Shown here: piece by piece, positions 43,605 to 48,670 of the stretch
Position numbering within the stretch: position 1 is the first letter of the stretch
Layout: every line of letters starts with the position of its first letter
Assembly: GCF_005870025.1 (NCBI RefSeq)
Contig: NZ_VATA01000047.1
Span: 1-48,670 of the forward strand
DNA length: 48,670 nucleotides
Direction: 5' to 3'
DNA from: Poseidonocella sp. HB161398
GTDB lineage: Bacteria; Pseudomonadota; Alphaproteobacteria; Rhodobacterales; Rhodobacteraceae
The notes under the pieces: generated by a model
What the model saw: only the letters and a program-made list of their open reading frames with translations
Database searches by the model: none
Told to the model about the DNA's origin: nothing
Made by a program: the position numbers and the translations under genes

Positions 43605-43730
43605 TCTGGTTCTCCGACAGTCCTTGATTTGAGGTCCATTAGGCGATTGTGTAAACGGCATCAAGCGCAGAGCCCGGCAGCTCCGGAGAGCTGTGCGCGG
43701 TGACAACACGAGTTCGGGCAGGTTGGGCGC

Positions 43731-44336
43731 ATGAGTGACAGAGACGGCATATTCGCGGGCGGGGACCCTTACGCGCTGCTCAGGCGCTGGCTCGCCGAGG
43801 CCGCGGAGACCGAGCCGAACGATCCCGAGGCGATGTCGCTGGCGACTGTCGACGAGACCGGACTTCCCAATGTGCGCGTCGTCCTGCTGAAGGACATCGA
43901 CGATGACGGGCTGGTCTTCTTCACCAATTACGAGAGCGCCAAGGGGCAGGAGCTGATCACGGCGGGCAAGGCCGCGATCGTGCTGCACTGGAAGAGCCTG
44001 CGCCGCCAGGTGCGCGCCCGCGGCACGGTGGCCAAGGTCCCGGCCGAGCGCTCGGACGCCTACTACCGCAGCCGCGCGCTGCAGAGCCGCCTCGGCGCCT
44101 GGGCCTCGCAGCAGTCCCGGCCGCTGCCCTCGCGCGGTTCGCTGATGGCCGATGTGGCGAAGCTGACCGTCTCGAAGGGGCCAAATCCGCCCCGTCCGGA
44201 CTACTGGGGCGGCTTCAAGATTGACGTAACGGAATTCGAGTTCTGGGCGGACGGGGCCTTCCGGCTTCATGACCGTTTTCGTTGGACAAGGGAGATCGCT
44301 CAGGAAAACTGGTCAGTTACACGGCTCTACCCTTGA
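43731..44336 (+). CDS. pdxH: Pyridoxamine 5'-phosphate oxidase
   Basis: A 201-residue FMN enzyme that oxidises PNP or PMP to PLP. Seen are [47 protein letters not shown] with FMN contacts, [17 protein letters not shown] and the C-terminal [16 protein letters not shown]. Length and order match the family fully. The start at 43731 is the only ATG that gives the normal N-terminus. Confidence 0.97.
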   Translation: MSDRDGIFAGGDPYALLRRWLAEAAETEPNDPEAMSLATVDETGLPNVRVVLLKDIDDDGLVFFTNYESAKGQELITAGKAAIVLHWKSLRRQVRARGTVAKVPAERSDAYYRSRALQSRLGAWASQQSRPLPSRGSLMADVAKLTVSKGPNPPRPDYWGGFKIDVTEFEFWADGAFRLHDRFRWTREIAQENWSVTRLYP

Positions 44337-44451
44337 GGGGGCGGTCGAATTCGGTCTAAGTAAACGGAATATTAGATTTTTCTCCTTGCAACCTATGAAT
44401 GCGGTCTCCTAACGTGGAACCGGGGAGAGGTTTGGAGGAAGGTCATTGCAA

Positions 44452-45060
44452 ATGTACGTGAACCGCATGGATACAGAGCAAGACGGTCAGATCGTGCAGG
44501 GCCATGTCAAATGGTTCGATCCCGGCAAGGGGTTCGGATTTGTCGTGTCCCAGGCCGGTGGTGGCGACATCCTCCTGCATGCCAATGTGCTGAGGAATTT
44601 CGGGCAGAGCTCGGTAACCGATGGCGCAGCGATCGAGGTGGTGGTGCTGGAAACGGCACGCGGCCGCCAGGCGATCGAGGTCCTGCGGATCGAGCCGCCC
44701 GAAAGCGGCGAGGAGGAGGACGGATCGTCCTTCCTTCCGGGGGGATACAAGTCCGAAGATGTGGGGCCGCTGGAGCCGGCTAGGGTCAAATGGTTCGACA
44801 AGACAAAGGGGTTCGGCTTCGCCAATGCCTTCGGCAAGCCCGACGACATCTTCGTTCACATCGAGGTGCTGCGCCGGTCGGGCCTGGCGGATCTTCAGCC
44901 GGGCGAGGCGATCTGCGTCCGCGTGGTGGAAGGCCGCCGCGGGCTGATGGCGACCTCGGTCACCTCCTGGGAGAATGCGCTGCACGAGGCCGGGACGCAG
45001 GAGCCTGCACCGCAGGAGAGCGCCAGGGACACGGACGAGGAAGAGGAAGAGGAGGTCTGA
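44452..45060 (+). CDS. Protein with two cold-shock domains and an acidic tail
   Basis: About 202 residues with two CSDs. The first (about 16-78) has [15 protein letters not shown] and DILLHANVL; the second (about 109-170) has [15 protein letters not shown] and DIFVHIEVL. These are RNP1 and RNP2 nucleic-acid-binding motifs. The C-terminus is strongly acidic ([10 protein letters not shown]). Double-CSD proteins are typical of alphaproteobacteria and bind RNA. Start is ambiguous: ATG 44452, or TTG 44446, which has GGAGG at the best spacing (7 bp). The upstream DNA (44337-44400) is AT-rich. The stop overlaps the next gene. Confidence 0.9.
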   Translation: MYVNRMDTEQDGQIVQGHVKWFDPGKGFGFVVSQAGGGDILLHANVLRNFGQSSVTDGAAIEVVVLETARGRQAIEVLRIEPPESGEEEDGSSFLPGGYKSEDVGPLEPARVKWFDKTKGFGFANAFGKPDDIFVHIEVLRRSGLADLQPGEAICVRVVEGRRGLMATSVTSWENALHEAGTQEPAPQESARDTDEEEEEEV

Positions 45061-45533
45061 CCGGCCGCCTCGCCGGGCTCGCGCTCGGGTGTCTTCTTTC
45101 GGCGGGCGCCGCGCTCGCCGATGGCTGCGCGGCGGACCGCGCCGATCTGCGCGGCGACTGGGGGCAGGCGCGCTTCTCGGTCGAGCTTGCCGTTACGCCG
45201 GCGGAGCGCAACCGCGGGCTGATGAACCGCGATCACCTGGCCTCGACAGCGGGGATGCTCTTCATTTTCGATCCGCCCCGCAGCGTCAGCTTCTGGATGC
45301 GCAACACTCTGATCCCGCTCGACATGATCTTCCTCGACCGCGACGGCGTGGTGCAGCGCATCCACGAGAACGCGGTGCCGCTCGACGAGACGCCGATCCC
45401 CGGGGGCGACGGCATCTTCGCCGTGCTCGAGATCAATGGCGGCCTGTCGCGCGCTCTCGGCATCGCGCCGGGCAGCCAGCTGCGCCATCCGGCCTTCGGC
45501 AGCGGCGCGGCCTGGACCTGCGCCGGGACATGA
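45057..45533 (+). CDS. DUF192 family exported protein with apparent CTG start
   Basis: About 158 residues. A signal-peptide-like start ([19 protein letters not shown]) is followed by the DUF192 domain with [40 protein letters not shown] and [13 protein letters not shown]. The function of the family is unknown. In this frame no ATG, GTG or TTG occurs at the right place before the signal region; the CTG at 45057, which overlaps the TGA of the cold-shock gene as CTGA, is the best candidate, with GA-rich purine tracts upstream and likely translational coupling. Confidence 0.8.
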   Translation: MTGRLAGLALGCLLSAGAALADGCAADRADLRGDWGQARFSVELAVTPAERNRGLMNRDHLASTAGMLFIFDPPRSVSFWMRNTLIPLDMIFLDRDGVVQRIHENAVPLDETPIPGGDGIFAVLEINGGLSRALGIAPGSQLRHPAFGSGAAWTCAGT

Positions 45534-45585
45534 CGGCGGATTGGGGCTTCCGTTCCGCGGGGAGCTGGGATAGGACCACGCAAAT

Positions 45586-45662
45586 CGGGGCGTAGCGCAG
45601 CCTGGTAGCGCGACGGTTTTGGGTACCGTAGGTCGCAAGTTCGAATCTTGCCGTCCCGACCA
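45586..45662 (+). tRNA. tRNA-Pro (TGG)
   Basis: A 77-nt tRNA with encoded CCA. Acceptor CGGGGCG/CGTCCCG, D stem GCGC/GCGC, anticodon stem ACGGT/ACCGT with loop TTTGGGT (anticodon TGG), variable loop AGGTC, T stem GCAAG/CTTGC with loop TTCGAAT, discriminator A, CCA. Mobile DNA begins about 40 bp downstream. Confidence 0.96.
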
Positions 45663-45710
45663 CCACTTGGAACAATTTCAAGACGTACCTTTTACACCAG
45701 CGTTGTAAGG

Positions 45711-46030
45711 CTACGCCGAAGGCCGTCTTGATTTAGGCCTTTCCTCATCGGCCATGACGCGTTCGATGACATCGGGCTCGCAATTCCGTCGCGCAGGAAC
45801 TCGGGGGTTCCGCCTTCCCAGGTACGGATGTCGGCACGGAACTCCTGCACGCTTTCGATGCCCCGGGCCGTTCAGGTCGTGATCCCGCTCTCGGTGCCGT
45901 CGTCGACCAAGATCATCTCGGCGTAGTCGATGTTGTCGGAATTGGCCCTGATGACCTCGATGAGCTCGAGGGTTTCGGCGATCCGCCTGGCGACCTCGCC
46001 GATGGAAAGGACCTGCGTGACGCGGGCCAT
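45711..46030 (-). pseudogene. IS66-associated small ORF, interrupted
   Basis: Starts ATG at 46030 overlapping the IS66 transposase stop: MARVTQVLSIGEVARRIAET, then DNIDYAEMILVDDGTESGIT, then a TGA at 45872-45874. The frame continues with ARGIESVQEFRADIRTWEGG and shifts near 45785 to a frame ending DVIERVMADEERPKSRRPSA. One stop and one frameshift separate what reads as a single protein. Its function is unknown. Confidence 0.55.
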
Positions 46031-46434
46031 CAGGCGGCCGCCACGGAGCGGCCTTCCGGCCGAATCCAGTTCCAGGGAAGCAGTTCGGGCAGCCACGAGA
46101 CCGGCAGGTCGGAGATGCGCGCGATGGCATCGGCAAGCCAGGCCTGGGGGGCGATGCTGTGCAGCTTGGCCGTTCGGATCAGCGTGTACATGGCGGCGGC
46201 GCGGTGGCCGCCGCGCTCGGAGCCGGCGAAGTTCCGGGATTTCCGGCCGAAGGCGACGCCGCGCAACGAGCGCTCGGCGCAATTGTTGCCGAGGCAGACC
46301 CGGCCATCCTGGAGGAAGCGGGTGAAGCCGGGCCATTGGGCAGACGACAGAAGGTGGTCGATCGCCTTGGCGACCTTGGCATGCCCGGAAAGCTGGGCCC
46401 GCTCGGCGCGCAGCCAGGCTTCCATTTTGCCGAC
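46030..46434 (-). pseudogene. IS66 transposase (TnpC), C-terminal fragment
   Basis: About 134 residues homologous to the IS66 transposase C-terminus: KMEAWLRAERAQLSGHAKVA, FTRFLQDGRVCLGNNCAERS, FAGSERGGHRAAAMYTLIRT and LLPWNW. The NN-x-AER motif holds the last acidic residue of the catalytic triad. The N-terminal half, with the other two acidic residues, is gone. Confidence 0.8.
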
Positions 46435-46438
46435 CAGC

Positions 46439-46490
46439 GCTCCAGATGTCGGTGATGATGTAGAGGTAGAAGAACTTGCCCGCGACCGGA
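46439..46490 (-). pseudogene. Inverted fragment of an IS3-type orfB
   Basis: The minus strand reads PVAGKFFYLYIITDIWS, which repeats, with one Lys/Arg difference and silent changes, the segment at 47.6 kb of the plus-strand IS3 orfB. A 50-bp piece of a second copy therefore lies in opposite orientation against the IS3 left side. Confidence 0.75.
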
Positions 46491-46568
46491 CCCCCCCCTT
46501 GTGCAGGGTTGTTGTCACCGTCCTTCGATCTGAAACTATGCAGCGAGGCGGGCAGGACAGGATGACGA

Positions 46569-47048
46569 GTGGCGTACTCACCGGAACGAAAGGCGGCGGT
46601 TCTCGCGAAGATGCTGCCGCCGAACAGCACCCCCTTGAACCGGCTGGCGGTTGAAGAGGGGATCTCGCGGGCGACGCTCGCGAAATGGCGCGCTGAGGCT
46701 CGGGCGAAGGGCAAGCTGCTGCCCGAGGCCGACGCGAATGTCGAAGGCTGGACGTCGAGCGACAAGCTTGCGGCGGTCATCGAGGCAGCGGCGTTGAACG
46801 AGGCGGAACTGGGCGACTATTGCCGCCGCCGCGGGACCTATCCCGAGCAGATCGCGATCTGGCGGGAAGCCTGCGAGATGGCGAATGACTGGGACCGGAC
46901 GGCCTCGGCGCGAATTGTCCGCGAAACGAAGGACGACAGGAAGCGCATCAAGGACCTGGAACGGGAGCTGGCGCGCAAGGAGAAGGCGCTTGCGGAGGCC
47001 GCGGCGCTCCTGGTCCTGAGAAAAAAGGCGGCGGCGATCTGGGGGTGA
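46569..47048 (+). CDS. IS3-family transposase OrfA
   Basis: A 159-residue OrfA beginning VAYSPERKAAVLAKMLPPNS (GTG start). A helix-turn-helix (NRLAVEEGISRATLAKWRAE) and a C-terminal coiled coil (KRIKDLERELARKEKALAEA) are seen, ending LVLRKKAAAIWG, the standard tail of this IS3 subgroup. It would bind the element ends. It is intact, but its partner orfB is truncated, so the element is unlikely to move alone. The orfB start overlaps its stop by 4 nt. Confidence 0.88.
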   Translation: MAYSPERKAAVLAKMLPPNSTPLNRLAVEEGISRATLAKWRAEARAKGKLLPEADANVEGWTSSDKLAAVIEAAALNEAELGDYCRRRGTYPEQIAIWREACEMANDWDRTASARIVRETKDDRKRIKDLERELARKEKALAEAAALLVLRKKAAAIWG

Positions 47049-47790
47049 CACGCGGTCCGGCAGAGCCGGATCGGGCCGTCCTGTGGACGGACCGAAGCAC
47101 GGAACGCCCGGAGCCATGCGAAGCGCCGGCGGGCGGACGGCGAGGACGAATGACCTCTGCTCCCGATCGCCGGAAGATTGCCGGGCTCATCGACGACGCG
47201 ATGGCCGCAGGGGCGCGCCGCGCAGCGGCCTCCGCGGAGCTCGGCCTGCATCCGCACACGCTGGCCCGTTGGCATGATCCGCAGGGCGGCATCGGGGAGG
47301 ACCAGCGTCCGATGGCGCCCCGGCCGGTACCCGCCAACAAGCACAGCGACGAAGAACGCGCCCGCATCATCGCCACCTGCGCCCGGCCGGAATTCGCCAG
47401 CCTGCCGCCCGGCCAAATCGTCCCAATGCTGGCCGACAGCGGCACCTATATCGCGTCGGAATCTAGTTTTTACAGGGTCTTGCGCGAGCACGGCCAGAAC
47501 CATCGCCGGGGCCGTGCCCGGGCGCCGGTCCGCCGCAAGGCGCCGACAAGCTTCGGCGCCAAAGGGCCGTGCCAGGTGTGGACGTGGGATATCACCTGGC
47601 TGCCAGGGCCGGTCGCGGGGCGGTTCTTCTACCTCTATATCATCACCGACATCTGGAGCCGGAAAATCACCGGCTGGGAAGTCCATGAACGCGAGACGTC
47701 GGAGAACGCGGCGGCGCTGCTGCAACGCGCGGCCTGGGCCGAGAAATGCGTGGCTAACCCGCTGGTTTTTCATACGGATAACGGCAGCCC
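47045..47790 (+). pseudogene. IS3-family transposase OrfB, truncated
   Basis: A GTG start overlaps orfA. An rve-type integrase core is present: first Asp in VWTWDITWLPGP and second Asp in VFHTDNGSPL. The homology stops abruptly at about 47790, before the catalytic Glu, where a palindromic motif and then an IS66 fragment take over. The reading frame continues without family likeness to 47968. Confidence 0.85.
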
Positions 47791-47841
47791 CCTCTCGGGC
47801 ATTGCCGGGCATTGCCGGGCAATGCCCTGCCGGGCAGCGTA
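47786..47841 (+). repeat. Palindromic motif (copy B) at the OrfB break point
   Basis: After CCCCCTCTCGGG come two direct copies of the decamer GGGCATTGCC (47797, 47807) and its inverse GGCAATGCCC (47818-47827), a perfect 10-bp-arm palindrome with a 1-nt centre, then CTGCCGGGCAG. The flanking 12-mer and 17-mer recur at 35428-35466. Confidence 0.75.
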
Positions 47842-47846
47842 TGAAA

Positions 47847-48084
47847 GTAAGCGGTGCTCCCGGCTCACGGGATCTCAGGTTGACGGCTTGAAATTCCATG
47901 GAAGAAGTTCGTCGATCCGCTTCTTTGGATGTCCGGCGGCAATCGCCTCGAGCGTGGCCTTGAGATAGGCGGAGGGTTCGACGCCGTTGATCTTCGCCGT
48001 CTCGATCAGCGACGCAATGCGGCCCCAGGACCGGCCGCCCTCGTCATGGCCCGCGAATAGGGCATTCTTGCGGTTGAGGGCCAT
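47847..48084 (-). pseudogene. Second IS66 transposase fragment with terminal repeat
   Basis: The minus strand encodes about 69 residues, NRKNALFAGHDEGGRSWGRI ... VEPSAYLKATLEAIAAG ... RIDELLPWNF, the extreme C-terminus of an IS66 transposase of a different subgroup from the one at 46.0 kb. The end GTAAGCGGTGCTCCCGGC at 47847 fits an IS66 terminal repeat (GTAAGCG). The coding remnant stops at 47875. Confidence 0.75.
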
Positions 48085-48164
48085 CTCCCGTTCATTCTGC
48101 CCATGTCGGGCAGGTTCGACGCGTCCATTACCGGTGGCACGCCTATTTCGGTTCTGACGTCAGG

Positions 48165-48551
48165 GTGTTCCGGACGTTCAACCGTTGCGACGGCCGGATT
48201 GTCGGCATCGAACGCGATGCAGGCGTTGCCGTGCTTGCTCCCGCCTGGGTTCTCGACGCGGCGGCCTGCCAGGCGTTCGACCTGGGTCCGCCGATGGCCT
48301 CTCTCGATGCGCTGTTGGAACTGCATTCAGTTCTCGAGGCTCTCGGTTTCCGGCGAGGCTTCCCTCGCGACGATTCACCGAGGGAGGCTTCGCATGACAC
48401 TGCCCAATTCCACGAGCCCGGCCCAGCTGCCGCTTCCGTTCCAGTCACGAATGACGGCGTCGCTGACCCCGCCGGACCGCCAGTCGGCCGTGACGGCGCT
48501 CGCGCAGCTGCTCCTGGCCGCGGCGGCAGCTCCGGGAGGACAGGACGATGA
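48165..48551 (+). CDS. Hypothetical protein of the recombinase element, possibly 5'-truncated
   Basis: The frame reads RVHYRWHAYFGSDVRV, FRTFNRCDGRIVGIERD and APAWVLDAAACQAFDLGPP, a small-domain pattern that often precedes recombinase genes of this type. The family-like part starts before the first GTG (48165), from about 48110, with no start codon in frame, so the IS66 fragment to its left may have cut off the start. The likely coding part ends near 48400, where a better frame begins. Not assigned to a named family. Confidence 0.35.
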   Translation: MFRTFNRCDGRIVGIERDAGVAVLAPAWVLDAAACQAFDLGPPMASLDALLELHSVLEALGFRRGFPRDDSPREASHDTAQFHEPGPAAASVPVTNDGVADPAGPPVGRDGARAAAPGRGGSSGRTGR

Positions 48552-48555
48552 ATGA
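48394..48555 (+). CDS. Small hypothetical protein preceding the recombinase
   Basis: A 53-residue frame, MTLPNSTSPAQLPLPFQSRM to a helical ALAQLLLAAAAAPGGQDDE tail. GGGAGG lies 7 bp upstream of the ATG, and the stop overlaps the recombinase start by 8 nt. Such short ORFs are usual directly before large serine recombinases in these elements. Confidence 0.5.
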   Translation: MTLPNSTSPAQLPLPFQSRMTASLTPPDRQSAVTALAQLLLAAAAAPGGQDDE

Positions 48556-48670
48556 CATGGGGTCGGCCGGCTTTCCGCCGGAGCTGCTGAAGCGGCAGGC
48601 GGTGATCTATGTGCGGCAGTCGACGCAGAGCCAGGTGATGACGAACCTGGAGAGCCAGCGGCGCCAGTAC
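48548..48670 (+). CDS. Serine recombinase, N-terminal fragment (cut by window edge)
   Basis: The first 41 codons of a resolvase/invertase-type site-specific recombinase. The sequence FPPELLKRQAVIYVRQSTQS followed by QVMTNLESQRRQY contains the catalytic Ser in YVRQST and the conserved ESQRRQY helix. It would catalyse integration, excision or resolution of a mobile element that continues beyond the window. Confidence 0.88.
   Translation, partial: MNDMGSAGFPPELLKRQAVIYVRQSTQSQVMTNLESQRRQY

Larger units (their letters stand above)
45704..46434 (-). mobile_element. IS66-family element, 3' part only
   Basis: The end GTAAGGCTACGCC at 45704 matches the GTAAG start of IS66-family terminal repeats and is near the end of the element's coding sequence. 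The element runs rightwards to about 46434, where it breaks into an inverted IS3 piece; the left end, the accessory ORFs and most of the transposase are missing. Confidence 0.65.

Noticed and set aside
45586-45662. tRNA-Pro as the attachment site of a genomic island
   Set aside because: No direct repeat of the tRNA 3' end was seen in the mobile zone to the right, and the elements there are IS66/IS3 pieces that do not use tRNA sites. The island could end outside the window.

Overview
The window is about 48.7 kb of high-GC DNA with alphaproteobacterial, Rhodobacteraceae-like content. Pointers are the block ppiD-trpE / trpG-trpD-trpC-moaC-moeA-lexA next to comEC-gltX-gltA, a LexA box of the GTTC-N7-GTTC type upstream of lexA, an ScfR/RamB-type regulator divergent from acs, and codon use dominated by G/C third positions. 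The genus cannot be fixed from sequence alone.

Layout. 0-6.4 kb is an acetate/short-chain-acyl sensing block: the start of acs (minus), then a divergent ScfR/RamB-like regulator, a stand-alone receiver protein, a small membrane protein and a solute-symporter/histidine kinase fusion, followed by an orphan FliM/FliN-type protein. 6.4-7.8 kb is a minus-strand sulfur operon (two YeeE/YedE half-transporters and a DUF442 phosphatase) with a palindromic operator candidate at its promoter. 7.9-9.8 kb holds hisF-hisE and a CoA-binding protein. 10-11.3 kb holds rlmB and tRNA-Tyr(GTA). 11.4-14 kb holds malonyl-CoA decarboxylase, a MipA-like outer-membrane protein and a small membrane protein. 14-18.6 kb is a four-gene pqi lipid-transport operon with a split pqiA and an unusually long, repeat-bearing PqiB. 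18.8-24.3 kb has rluE, a secreted PL1 pectate lyase, a DUF4174 protein, gltA and gltX. comEC (plus) and lexA (minus) converge on about 1.1 kb of degenerate tandem repeats. Beyond lexA lie moeA, moaC, trpC, trpD, trpG, then a divergent YibQ-like protein, then about 2.9 kb of decayed DNA (aldo/keto reductase remnant, IS256 remnant, 89-bp tandem repeats), then trpE, ppiD, an aminotransferase, a xanthine phosphoribosyltransferase, a LysE exporter, fabI, pdxH, a double cold-shock-domain protein, a DUF192 protein and tRNA-Pro(TGG). From 45.7 kb to the end is an accessory zone of nested IS66 and IS3 fragments running into a serine-recombinase gene.

How the parts fit. Most of the window is ordinary housekeeping (histidine, tryptophan, molybdopterin, TCA, tRNA charging, fatty-acid synthesis, SOS). 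The most unusual material lies between genes. The repeat array between comEC and lexA appears to be seeded by the 3' end of comEC; its best-preserved central units can fold into a long imperfect stem, and in one unit both arms have changed together. A second, unrelated 89-bp array sits downstream of trpE. A palindromic motif is shared by the two transposon-damaged zones, 12 kb apart. No complete novel defence or biosynthetic system is visible. The acs-linked sensing block, which has a receiver but no recognisable output domain, is the most interesting gene set.
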